Part shown: positions 8,175-18,177 of the stretch, one piece after another
How positions within the stretch are numbered: the stretch's first letter is position 1
How the letters are laid out: the number at the start of each line of letters is the position of its first letter
Origin: a virus
Strand: one strand, 5' to 3'
Virus record (IMG/VR): IMGVR_UViG_3300024529_000007
Span: 1-32,646 of that record
Length of the DNA: 32,646 nt
Notes under the pieces: model-generated
Told to the model about the DNA's origin: nothing
The model's database searches: none
What the model saw: the letters and a program-made list of their open reading frames with translations, nothing else
Made by a program: the position numbers and the translations under genes

Positions 8175-11100
8175 ATGGCAATAGAACCAAGAATCATAGA
8201 TAACGGTCAAGGTGTAAAAATTATTGACCCAAACCCACCACACCAAGTTGTTGAACACGAAGACTTGTATATTTACGCTAGTTTAGTTGCTAAAACAAAA
8301 GGAAGAAGTTTTATTACAGAAGGTACAAATGGTGGTACAACACAAGATAATATAAATATAAGTACTGTTGACATGGTTATATCTGATACCGCAACAGATA
8401 ATGGAAAAAAAAGACAATTCTTAACAACAGCGTGGTCAGATATTGGTGGCTCACAAATAGATGATGCAGGAACAAGAGGTGATGTTGAAGGTTTTGGTAT
8501 AACAAACATAGATATTGAAATTAAAGGAAGTTACATACCAAGAGTTGTAGTAGACTTTGTTGATATTAGAGGGGCAACACTTTTTGAGCAGGGTTCTTGT
8601 TCACCATATGGAATGTTTTTCCATCTACCATACCCAATATTTGAATTAACACTTAAAGGATATTATGGTAAACCCGCAACATACTTTTTAAATCTACAAA
8701 AATTTAACACAAAATTTAATACAGAAACTGGTAATTTTGAATGTAAAGCGGAGTTTATTGGTTGGTCTTATGCTTTTTTGGCTGATATGTTGATGGGGTA
8801 TGTTAGGTGTGCGAATTACATGAAGGGTCCATGGGCCGCAAAGGACTCACTTAGAAAAAAATATGATGAAGCGGTAACATATTATTTGGATAATGGTATT
8901 TTTGACGAATCAGACTATTCTGCTTTACATGACAATGTAAATATACGAGGGGGTAAGTATTCAGAAAAAATACAACCATTTTGTAGAAAGATTGCTGGAA
9001 CAGACACCGTTGAATGTAAAACAATAACAAGTTTACTACAAGACATACAACAAATAAAAACTTTTTTAGGTCAAGTTAAAGCTGATGATAACTATTTAGA
9101 GGTCGCTAATTTAATTAGGACTAAAAACGAGGTAATCAAAATGAGACAGTCTGTAACTGATTTCGCTAGAAAATTGGAACAAGATTTTAAAGGGTATTTA
9201 GACGGTGACCCAAGAATCACTAAAGCAAAAAACCCAAACAAATCGGCAAGAAATATAAAAGAACTTTATGTATTTAACCAAGCACCAGACGATAAACTAA
9301 AAGGTTTTCTTGCGACCTATTGGATAAGACCCATAGACGATGGTTCTGGTGGTGACCTAGCTGGTTCAGGTTTTGGTGAAATAACAAGTAACATACCGAC
9401 AATTAAAGAGGGGTTAGTTAAAGAAAATTTTAACACTGGACAAAAAACATGTGGTGGTTCACACGTAGCTGTTGCATCAAATAAGACATTCAGTGATGGG
9501 CTAACACAATGTGAAAAAGTTTCAGAAGAACCATTCAAATACCAACTATTAGATTTTTTAGATGATATAAAGGGGTTTCAAAAAGGTATGTTGAAATTTA
9601 ATGATAAAAATGGAAACTTACAATATGAAGACACTAAAAATTCATTGAACAACGATTTCTATATCGATGTTGGGTACCTAACATCTTTATTGGATGGCGA
9701 TTTAGCTACTCTAAGTGAGGAAATAGAACGTAAAAGAAATTCAGTTAAAGAAGCGATAGACGATGGGGTGACAAGAGCATTGGGTTTTAGACCAACAATA
9801 AGAAACATATTTACAATTTTATCATGTAATGTAGAAAATTTTGTACAACTATTACTAAATGTTAGTATTAAAGCCGAAGAACACCACAAAGAATTAGAAG
9901 AACAATATAACGAACAATATCACGGTGGAGCAGAAGAGCAATTAATGGTATTGAATAGACAAGGCCCAGGAGACGCACCAAAAAAGATATACCCATGGCC
10001 AACATATTATAAAACAAATTACAGGTCAACAGCATCATACAATTCAAACTCAAAAACAGAAACCAAAGAAGTATATCCAGGGGTAAATTCAGAATTTAAT
10101 TCTTGGCCAGAAGTTAGATTTGTTGAAGATTTTATTGATGCTTGCACTAGACTTAATGAAGCGGATGAAGACTTATTGGAAGACAAGGAAAGTAGACCAG
10201 GTTATGACAACTACATGCCAATAAACCCATTAGAAAGTCAAATATACGGACAAATACAATTAAAATATAGGGAACTAATAAAATCTTTGGATACCCCTAG
10301 TAGCCTTAAAGACGGTATTAATAAAATTATAGCTGAAAGAATGTTTATTACATTGGATTTTTCTTATTTTGACCCAATAAGGTATAACCAATTCAATTTG
10401 GGTCTTGGGTTTAACTATCCTTGGAGAAAACAAACCAAAGGGAATTCAGAATCAATAGACTTTCCTACATTCCAACAAAATAGAATTTGGTTTCCAACAT
10501 TGTATAAGGCAACAAAAAGTGAGTTAGCAGAGGAAAACCCAATAATAGCTTTAGCCAAAATAGACGCACACAATTTAATGAGTTGTATAACTGATACTGA
10601 TAAGTTACAGACTCTAAATCTCCAAATCTTTCAAAATACAAACAGCCTATTCGACCAAATTGAAGAACAACTAAAACAAGAAACAGATAATAAAACAGAA
10701 CCAACGGGTGACACAAACAAACCATGGTTCAATCCTGACGCAAAATATACGGACCTATCGACAAACATAAGCATACCAAACGCCTCTGGTCCAGATATAT
10801 TAAAACAAAATTTAATAACAAACCAAGTATGGGTTGGTGGTAACGGCAAAACCTACACTGAAGATTATTGGGCTTATTACCCAAGGGAAGGGTACATAAG
10901 ATTACTAGGTGTTGGCAGTGCAGGAGGTATAGGTAAGGTGGGTCTTAATCAACAGGAGGTACATTGTGACATTAGAAAAATGAAACCAGAGTATTTATTC
11001 CAACTAATAGATGGGGAAACATTTGAAGCAAAATTAGATGCGGGGGTTGATATGGGAGGATATATCAACGACACCAATAAAAAAAGGGAAGAACTACAAG

Positions 11101-14100
11101 GTAATTTAGCAAAAGCGATTGTGCATACGGGCTTGGACAACAAATCATCAGGAATTGAGATGAAGAATTATACGGTGGAAGATAGTAATTCAAAACTGGT
11201 AACTTTTAATGGTGTTGACACCGATAAAGGTTTAAGACTATTTACAACCCTATCTATCACACCTAAACAGGCTGGTGACTTTAAACCTTTTAATATAGAA
11301 TATGTCGGACCAATGCTAACACCATCTTCTGATGATTCAGGAAAAGCTTCACGAATTACACCTGGATGGGGAAGTATAAAACAAACACTCATTCCTTTCA
11401 TGCAACAAGTATATATGTGGCAAGGTGTGGATGGTGAACATACGGGTGAAGAATATAACCGAGAAGCCGGTACTACTCAAGACGCTTCTTACCCATGGTT
11501 ATCATTACCGTTTGACCCACCCGCTACTGGTATTTTTAAGGGTGCAGAACTAGGACAAGATGATAAAGGTGGTTCTGAAGTTTTTAAATGTAAATCAACA
11601 TACAGTGGGTCGAACCCAGCTGCAAAAATGGGTGATATATCGGATGATATTTGTTCCACTGAAGAAAAAACCCGGTGGGGCTGGATACAGGTTATAGACA
11701 CATTAATACAAAACCCATTATGGTTAGACAACACCCTCAAATTTAGAGAAGCAGCGTCTGACACGAATGCTATTGACACCACCACAGCAAATATATCTAA
11801 TAGAGTATCTAATGCTGATTGGGGGTACAAAAGACCATTAACAAAAACCGATGGTGATACAAATTACTATGGGTTAAAGGGGCCAAAACTAGAAGAAATT
11901 AAACAAAAATACGGTAATGCTGTTGGTTTAGAATATTCAAGTACAGAAATACAAAACAGAAATTTAGCTTATTTGTTTTTATCGGCTTGTAAAACAACAC
12001 CATTTATAACCTGTGGTTCTTCAGAGGCTAATAAAAATACTGGTGATGGTGGGGTTGAGTGGATAAATCCAGCCCAATTTGAGTGGATAGATGACCCTGG
12101 AGATGGTATATTTAACTATAAGGGGGACCATTACCCTAAAGCCCTAAGACCATTTATAACATCACAAGGACTAGTTAAAATCCCAAAAGTATGGGTTTAT
12201 GGTATGGGTGCTGTTATGTGGAGATGGAAGATGTATATGGGGGCTAACAAAGATACCTCCGGAAACATAAGATGGAGACATCCCGCTTTTGGTGAAACAC
12301 CAAATGGATTAGACCCACTTTCTCAACCTGGACACCCAGGTATAGCCACAGAAGATAGAGATGAAACACCAATAAGAGGATATCTCATAGGGCCAGATTT
12401 TTTTACTGGTAGAAAAGATAGGAGTAGAACTGAAGACGGTGGTTCTGGTTCTGGTGGTTCTTTTCCTGGTGAATCTTATGCTAATAAATTATTTAAAGAT
12501 GAAAAGGGTTTATGGACAACAAGTATAACACAACAAGAAAGAACACAGGTAAGTGCTTTTTCAAGGGGTGTAACAAGAGTAGACGGAATTACAAGAGCGA
12601 CATTCCATGCGGCAAGTACTACTTCTGAATATACTTTTTCATATAACGGAACACAAGACCCACCACAAGTGGATGGTTGGTCTGATACCATAACTTTTGG
12701 TTGTATGTTTGACTATTGGGGGGTGTATAATTTAGATAAACTTTTAAATAGAGTTTTACCTAACGATTGGAAACCCAAATTGAGCAACAATTATGTTGGG
12801 GCGGGCGCCCAAAAACAACAGTCTTTTGGGGCATGGACTAGTTTAGCGAAAAACTTTATGTTGGACAAAGAATACGGTCCGGATTTTGGAACCGAGATAT
12901 GGGTTGGTGACAATTCCTTGGGCACTCGTTTATCAGAAAATTTCAACGAATTAGACGGTGATTCGGACGCGAGAAGAGAGGGAAACCCCTTAGAATTACA
13001 AATGAGGTCGGCACACGAAGCGACAGCAAACAGTTTTTGGCCTAATTTATGGTGTGCACCTTGGCAACATTTTTATACTGAACCCGTTAATATCGGTAAT
13101 ACAGCAGGGGCATCACAGGCCGACACAGACAATGACAACCCAAATGACTTTGTAGAACAAACACTAACAATACTACCATATGACATTATTTTTAGGGATT
13201 ATGTTGGTAATTTCGGTTATTTAGGTAATCAGAACGGTAATTACGCGGCAATAAAGTTAGATGCCGACCCAGTTACTATAACGGCAGACATACCAGAATC
13301 ATTTACAAGCATAACCAAAGGGGTGATAGCACCAACAACAACAGCACTAATGACATCATTTACGATTAAATACGACATTTATGGGGAAGCCTATTTGATG
13401 TCAGCAGAAGGTGGGAAATATGCTGAATTAATGGCATTATTACCGACATTTGTAAAAGACTCTTTTGTAAAAGAATTTGAAGATTGGTGTGATAACGAAT
13501 GGAAAGATTATTTGCCCGTTATAGACCCAGTTAACTTTGAAGAAGGTGGGAAAAAATCAAGTAGCCCAAATTATGGGGGTAAATATGGGAAGTTATCCGA
13601 TAGTTATAGGGCAAAACAATTTAAGGAGACTCAACCACTTGACAAGTTACTTGGCACGTATCATGCTGAGAATTTTTATGGAAGTAATGGTGATGTACAA
13701 GAAACATTTTTCGCTATACCAACATTATCTAAGGAATTTACTGGTGATAATAATCCAAAAAATATAAACAAAGTTAAAGAACTTGAAGATATATTAGTTA
13801 GAGAATTTTATTACGCAGTAATACCAACACCTAGACTATTTGGTTTAGATGTTTGGAATGGTGATGAATCTGAAGAAGTAAATGGTATGAGTAAAAACGC
13901 TTTTTACGCTAATAAAGATTTAGCTAAACAATACTTAAAAGCGTTTAAATCTGAATGGGATTCGTCATACCTAGATAAAAGAGGGGAATTAACACTAGAC
14001 CCAACAAAAAACGATGATGGTTCAGTACTAAACGATGATGACATAAAATTATCGTTATATAGGTCATTTAAGTCGATAACTGATAAGTGGATTTCTAGTA

Positions 14101-16127
14101 GTACAAATGTTAAGGAAAATACCCCTAGTTACTTTTTTAATATAACAGATAGTGAGGTGGTTGACAAAGCTATGGGAACAAACCACGTCCCATTAGCGGG
14201 ACACTTTAGTTATGTTAATAGAGCAATGCAAGAAATTGGTAACAAATCAGTGTTAGATGTTATAAAACTAGACAAGATACCACAAAACCCAAAAATGAGT
14301 TTCTATAATTTAATATCTGATTTATTAGGTGAAAATAATTTTGATTTTTTCCCACTACCAACATACACAAACTTTACAGCAGACAAATCAAATGAAAACC
14401 TAAAATCAATGTTTAGGCCAGACACAAATTCAATAGTCAAAGCCTCTGGACCAAACTTTATCTGTATGTACGTTGGTGGTACTTCTAGAACATTAGATTT
14501 AAAATCTAAAGGAAGTAAAAACAATTGCCCAGCAGATAATCAAGATATGTCATATAATGATGATGGAATATCATTGACTGAAGGGAAACCAAACTCACTT
14601 CCCCAACCAACCGAAATGCAGAGCCCTGAAGACGATGTCCTTAAATCAACTAGAGATAGAATACTTAAGGATGGTAAAGACTCCCAACTATCACCAGGCA
14701 GAATAGAAGGACAGGGGTTTACGGCTTTTAGGGTGGCATATGGAGTAGAAAATCAAAACATGTTTAAATCTGTTGAACTAGACCAATCAGAATTTTCTGA
14801 AACAAATGAATCGTTATTAGTAATCAATAGGTTAGCTAATGGTGGAAACCCAGGTGATAAAACAAATAAAGGCCAAAACTTACATAACTTATATTTAACA
14901 AGGTCTTACTCATGTACTGTCCAGTCAATGGGTAACATGATGATTCAACCACTACAGTATTTTGAATTAACTAATATACCTATGTTTTATGGGACGTATT
15001 TAATTACAGAGGTTAAGCACAATGTTAAACCACACCATATAGGGACAACGTTTAAAGGGGTTAGACAACCATTAGCGACAGTACCGATAGTGGAAGATAT
15101 AGCTACAGCTATGAGTCTATCACTGAGAGATATCGACCCTATAGCTGGTGGTAATATAATAAATTCAGGTTCAGGAGGTGGTGGTTCCTACGCTACATCA
15201 TCAATAAATGTTTCCAATGTGTCAGCATCTAATGGGTTTTATGTACAACAAAGTGATGGTGATTTATATGTTGTTAGTGATAGGTTAGGTGTTGCTGGGG
15301 CAACATTATTAGAATTTACTAGAGACCTAGAAAAATATTTACAGAATAAATTCCCAGACAGAGAGTATAAATTTTCTAACGATAATGGTGCTGGACCCAA
15401 TATAACAAGGTCTTTACAAGACACATTAGCTGGTGGGCGTGGTAGGATAAAAACATCTAAACATGGGTCTGGATTTGCTATAGACTTGTTATTTGAGGGT
15501 AAATTTAAAAACATCGATAGTGGTGATATTTCTGAACTAGGTAATTATTACAACACCCCAAGTAAGAAAGATGGGGGTACTGATACTAGAACTGGTTATA
15601 AATGGCCTAAGGGTAATTTGGTGGTTGTTAAAGACCATGACTACATGAACGCCATAAAAGAATATCTAGAAACGTCAAAGTGGAAAGATATTATTAAGTG
15701 GGGGGCAACATGGGGTGGTGACTACACTGATTCTGGTAGAGAAAAAATACCTGGGATTGAAAATTCAACACTAAACTTTAACGATGGGGCAACACAAAAC
15801 GATGAATTACATCATTTTGAAATTAAAAGTGGTATAATGGCCAAATATTGGACACAAGAACAAAAAGATTTTATAGAAAGTATTGGGTTAAAAGTACCGA
15901 ACAAACAATCTGAATTAGCACCTATATATAAGTACCCATTTGATAACCCATCAGTCTTAACTGACGACACATTCCAAGATAAGGGTGACGGCGAACCAAG
16001 CTCTAATGTGGTACCAGTACCATCAAATTTTGATGATACACAACCAATAGGTAAAGGAATAGAAGGAAAAAACATAACTAGTGCGGGAAGCGTACAAAAC
16101 GCATTACAATACGCGGGACAAATTTAA
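8175..16127 (+). CDS. 2650-aa baseplate hub protein with C-terminal M15-type zinc peptidase
   Basis: This is the largest gene in the window. The N-terminal region (about residues 105-220) has runs such as VVVDFVDIRGATLFEQG, SPYGMFFHLPYPIFELTLKG and NTETGNFECKAEFIGWSYA, which look like a conserved hub-type beta domain. Residues about 2240-2300 (QPLQYFELTNIPMFYGTYLI, then TTFKGVRQPL) resemble the end of gp27/gpD-type hub domains. A Gly/Ser linker near 2330 leads to a peptidase of the M15 (L-Ala-D-Glu/D-Ala-D-Ala) superfamily. It has S-x-H-x-x-G-x-A-x-D with H2430 and D2437, a WGGDY segment at 2513-2517, and ELHHFE with E2544 as likely catalytic base and H2547 as third zinc ligand. The long middle (about 250-2200) is not recognised. 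The role inferred is a hub with a wall-cutting tip, functionally like T4 gp27/gp5 but with a peptidase instead of a lysozyme. Confidence 0.75.
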   Translation: MAIEPRIIDNGQGVKIIDPNPPHQVVEHEDLYIYASLVAKTKGRSFITEGTNGGTTQDNINISTVDMVISDTATDNGKKRQFLTTAWSDIGGSQIDDAGTRGDVEGFGITNIDIEIKGSYIPRVVVDFVDIRGATLFEQGSCSPYGMFFHLPYPIFELTLKGYYGKPATYFLNLQKFNTKFNTETGNFECKAEFIGWSYAFLADMLMGYVRCANYMKGPWAAKDSLRKKYDEAVTYYLDNGIFDESDYSALHDNVNIRGGKYSEKIQPFCRKIAGTDTVECKTITSLLQDIQQIKTFLGQVKADDNYLEVANLIRTKNEVIKMRQSVTDFARKLEQDFKGYLDGDPRITKAKNPNKSARNIKELYVFNQAPDDKLKGFLATYWIRPIDDGSGGDLAGSGFGEITSNIPTIKEGLVKENFNTGQKTCGGSHVAVASNKTFSDGLTQCEKVSEEPFKYQLLDFLDDIKGFQKGMLKFNDKNGNLQYEDTKNSLNNDFYIDVGYLTSLLDGDLATLSEEIERKRNSVKEAIDDGVTRALGFRPTIRNIFTILSCNVENFVQLLLNVSIKAEEHHKELEEQYNEQYHGGAEEQLMVLNRQGPGDAPKKIYPWPTYYKTNYRSTASYNSNSKTETKEVYPGVNSEFNSWPEVRFVEDFIDACTRLNEADEDLLEDKESRPGYDNYMPINPLESQIYGQIQLKYRELIKSLDTPSSLKDGINKIIAERMFITLDFSYFDPIRYNQFNLGLGFNYPWRKQTKGNSESIDFPTFQQNRIWFPTLYKATKSELAEENPIIALAKIDAHNLMSCITDTDKLQTLNLQIFQNTNSLFDQIEEQLKQETDNKTEPTGDTNKPWFNPDAKYTDLSTNISIPNASGPDILKQNLITNQVWVGGNGKTYTEDYWAYYPREGYIRLLGVGSAGGIGKVGLNQQEVHCDIRKMKPEYLFQLIDGETFEAKLDAGVDMGGYINDTNKKREELQGNLAKAIVHTGLDNKSSGIEMKNYTVEDSNSKLVTFNGVDTDKGLRLFTTLSITPKQAGDFKPFNIEYVGPMLTPSSDDSGKASRITPGWGSIKQTLIPFMQQVYMWQGVDGEHTGEEYNREAGTTQDASYPWLSLPFDPPATGIFKGAELGQDDKGGSEVFKCKSTYSGSNPAAKMGDISDDICSTEEKTRWGWIQVIDTLIQNPLWLDNTLKFREAASDTNAIDTTTANISNRVSNADWGYKRPLTKTDGDTNYYGLKGPKLEEIKQKYGNAVGLEYSSTEIQNRNLAYLFLSACKTTPFITCGSSEANKNTGDGGVEWINPAQFEWIDDPGDGIFNYKGDHYPKALRPFITSQGLVKIPKVWVYGMGAVMWRWKMYMGANKDTSGNIRWRHPAFGETPNGLDPLSQPGHPGIATEDRDETPIRGYLIGPDFFTGRKDRSRTEDGGSGSGGSFPGESYANKLFKDEKGLWTTSITQQERTQVSAFSRGVTRVDGITRATFHAASTTSEYTFSYNGTQDPPQVDGWSDTITFGCMFDYWGVYNLDKLLNRVLPNDWKPKLSNNYVGAGAQKQQSFGAWTSLAKNFMLDKEYGPDFGTEIWVGDNSLGTRLSENFNELDGDSDARREGNPLELQMRSAHEATANSFWPNLWCAPWQHFYTEPVNIGNTAGASQADTDNDNPNDFVEQTLTILPYDIIFRDYVGNFGYLGNQNGNYAAIKLDADPVTITADIPESFTSITKGVIAPTTTALMTSFTIKYDIYGEAYLMSAEGGKYAELMALLPTFVKDSFVKEFEDWCDNEWKDYLPVIDPVNFEEGGKKSSSPNYGGKYGKLSDSYRAKQFKETQPLDKLLGTYHAENFYGSNGDVQETFFAIPTLSKEFTGDNNPKNINKVKELEDILVREFYYAVIPTPRLFGLDVWNGDESEEVNGMSKNAFYANKDLAKQYLKAFKSEWDSSYLDKRGELTLDPTKNDDGSVLNDDDIKLSLYRSFKSITDKWISSSTNVKENTPSYFFNITDSEVVDKAMGTNHVPLAGHFSYVNRAMQEIGNKSVLDVIKLDKIPQNPKMSFYNLISDLLGENNFDFFPLPTYTNFTADKSNENLKSMFRPDTNSIVKASGPNFICMYVGGTSRTLDLKSKGSKNNCPADNQDMSYNDDGISLTEGKPNSLPQPTEMQSPEDDVLKSTRDRILKDGKDSQLSPGRIEGQGFTAFRVAYGVENQNMFKSVELDQSEFSETNESLLVINRLANGGNPGDKTNKGQNLHNLYLTRSYSCTVQSMGNMMIQPLQYFELTNIPMFYGTYLITEVKHNVKPHHIGTTFKGVRQPLATVPIVEDIATAMSLSLRDIDPIAGGNIINSGSGGGGSYATSSINVSNVSASNGFYVQQSDGDLYVVSDRLGVAGATLLEFTRDLEKYLQNKFPDREYKFSNDNGAGPNITRSLQDTLAGGRGRIKTSKHGSGFAIDLLFEGKFKNIDSGDISELGNYYNTPSKKDGGTDTRTGYKWPKGNLVVVKDHDYMNAIKEYLETSKWKDIIKWGATWGGDYTDSGREKIPGIENSTLNFNDGATQNDELHHFEIKSGIMAKYWTQEQKDFIESIGLKVPNKQSELAPIYKYPFDNPSVLTDDTFQDKGDGEPSSNVVPVPSNFDDTQPIGKGIEGKNITSAGSVQNALQYAGQI

Positions 16128-16133
16128 AATATT

Positions 16134-18131
16134 ATGGGACTAACAAAACTAGAAAAAACAATTTTAGACACTATATCCTATTATGAGGGTACGATTGGTA
16201 AATCAGCAAATGGTTATGATATTTTATTTGGTGGTAAGAAAATAATGAATGGGTGGACTGTTGACACAACCGAAATAAGGCACAGATGTATATACCCTAA
16301 AGGTAGTGTTGATAAGGAAAAGATAGAAAAAGAAGGGTTTAGTGTTTGCGAAGACCCAACATGGAAGGACACATTCACCAAAAATGGGGAAACTAAATCA
16401 TCAACAGCAGCCGGAAGATACCAGTATTTAGGGTATAGCTGGGCCTCAGCAACAGAAAAGTTAAATTTAGGTTTTAACGCGCCTATGACAAAAGAAAACC
16501 AAAACAAAGCGGCTCTACGTGGTGTTAAACAAAAAAGAAAGGTAACCGAAACCGAATTAAAAAACGCTTTAACTAGTTTATCTAATTTTAAAATAGTGTT
16601 AGAAAAACTAAAAAATGAGTGGACATCAATGAAAGGGGCTTTATCAGGTAGTTATCACAAAACAGTCGAACAAGGGTGGGAATTCTACAAAGGGGCTTAT
16701 GAAAAATATAATAGTGGCGGTGGGACGAACACTAATACGGTAGTAAATGGTAGTAATACAGTATACGTAGATTCTAATGGACAAACAGTTTCTAAATTTG
16801 GTACCACCACCATATCTAGTAATGGTGATAACAGTAAGTTTTATCTAAATATCCCATCGGGAAATCCAACAAAAGTTATTTATTTTTGGGCAGGACTAGA
16901 GTCCGTTATATCTAGAGAAAAGCAATGGGAACAAATACCACAAGCAGTTAAAAATAAGTGTTATATTGTTATGGCGGCGGGCACAACAGCATCAAACCAA
17001 AATTCATTATCAACACTAAAAGGTATATTTAAGAAATATAATAACAGCATAAATGTTACCCCCCTAAAACAATATTTAATGGGTTATTCTGCTGGTGGTG
17101 TGTCTGTGTTTAATAATTACGATAGTTCTTTTGAGTTTGTAGGGTTAATGGACCCATCACTGTCAACTGAAGCAAACACAGAAAATAGGACATATAGTGG
17201 TAATGTGGCTATGATTTGGGGGTCTGACGCTATGATAGGCATTAGTAATTATGGCACTAGATACCCAAAATTACAAGATAAAATAAAAGATGATAAAGGG
17301 TATTCAATAAAGGAACCTAAATTAAATCATGGGATAGCAATACAAAAATGGTTTGGACTTTGGGGTGATGTAATAACAACAGGTCAAGCATCAACAACTA
17401 ACCAATCATCATCAAATTGTGCAACAGACCCAAACGCCAACTATTTAAGGAGTGTTATTGCTAGTTTAGGTTATAAAGAAAAATTTTACATACCCGAATA
17501 TGTGTATAACTCTGGTAATAAATCAAAGAAACAAGTGCCAACATTAAACCCTAATACGGGTTGTTATGCTCACAAGTATGACGGAAAGTGGTATGAAGGT
17601 GAATTATCCAATGGTGGTGATATGAGTGAAGAAATTTCTAAAGTTGCGGCTAAAGTGTTTACAATAATAAAATCTAAATATCCATCATATCAATTAACAT
17701 TAACTGCTGGTAATGATAAATTTCACTATACAAGAAGTTACAATAGTAGACATAAAGCCGGTAATGGTGTAGACATGGTTATTGATGGGTCAAGTAATAG
17801 TGGTGGTTCTAATTGTGCTACAGATGAGAGTTGGGGTAGGGCTAGTAAAAACAAAAAAGCGTGGAACGTATCTAAAAATGGTACTAAAGTACAAAATGTT
17901 GTTGAGATAATTAGGGGACTTTCTGCTAGTGGTAGTGGTGGTGATATATATGACAAACTTAGGTACATTGATGAGTATTGTAATAAAAGTGCGCCCAATG
18001 TTGGTGACCACATACATTTTTCTTGGGGTACTGGTAGTGAAGCTAAAAAAACAGTTAAAAAGGCTAAATCTGAAGCGGATAAAAACCCTTCACAATTAGA
18101 AACATTTAATGTGGGTGATTTATTCACTTAG
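16134..18131 (+). CDS. Multidomain lytic enzyme: lambda-R-like lysozyme + alpha/beta hydrolase + M15-like peptidase
   Basis: Residues 1-195 follow the lambda endolysin (GH104 transglycosylase) pattern. They have SYYEGT with catalytic-type E18, NGYDILFGGK, a TAAGRYQYL segment, W-containing helices, and a closing G-x-Y-x-K/H region. Residues about 225-415 form a likely alpha/beta hydrolase: nucleophile elbow GYSAGG with S319, an acid candidate D365 (or D340), and H399 in LNHGIA. Residues about 430-650 carry an M15-like zinc site: SRHKAGNGVD (H540, D547) and GDHIHF (D625, H628). Linkers are Gly/Asn/Thr/Ser-rich, and the hexapeptide SNCATD occurs at 427-432 and 559-564. No signal peptide or obvious membrane segment is visible. 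The gene starts 6 bases after the hub gene, which favours a virion-associated lysin over a stand-alone endolysin, though both remain possible. The esterase substrate is unknown. Confidence 0.75.
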   Translation: MGLTKLEKTILDTISYYEGTIGKSANGYDILFGGKKIMNGWTVDTTEIRHRCIYPKGSVDKEKIEKEGFSVCEDPTWKDTFTKNGETKSSTAAGRYQYLGYSWASATEKLNLGFNAPMTKENQNKAALRGVKQKRKVTETELKNALTSLSNFKIVLEKLKNEWTSMKGALSGSYHKTVEQGWEFYKGAYEKYNSGGGTNTNTVVNGSNTVYVDSNGQTVSKFGTTTISSNGDNSKFYLNIPSGNPTKVIYFWAGLESVISREKQWEQIPQAVKNKCYIVMAAGTTASNQNSLSTLKGIFKKYNNSINVTPLKQYLMGYSAGGVSVFNNYDSSFEFVGLMDPSLSTEANTENRTYSGNVAMIWGSDAMIGISNYGTRYPKLQDKIKDDKGYSIKEPKLNHGIAIQKWFGLWGDVITTGQASTTNQSSSNCATDPNANYLRSVIASLGYKEKFYIPEYVYNSGNKSKKQVPTLNPNTGCYAHKYDGKWYEGELSNGGDMSEEISKVAAKVFTIIKSKYPSYQLTLTAGNDKFHYTRSYNSRHKAGNGVDMVIDGSSNSGGSNCATDESWGRASKNKKAWNVSKNGTKVQNVVEIIRGLSASGSGGDIYDKLRYIDEYCNKSAPNVGDHIHFSWGTGSEAKKTVKKAKSEADKNPSQLETFNVGDLFT

Positions 18132-18177
18132 AAGATATATTTTACATTTTTATTTATTTTAAGTACCATTACCAATA

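Noticed and set aside
11489-11830. Minus-strand frame of 113 codons opposite the hub gene, and similar frames elsewhere (for example 24231-24626, 24906-25265, 30290-30673)
   Set aside because: None has its own leader, spacing or recognisable motif, and each overlaps a gene with clear family signatures or long uninterrupted coding.
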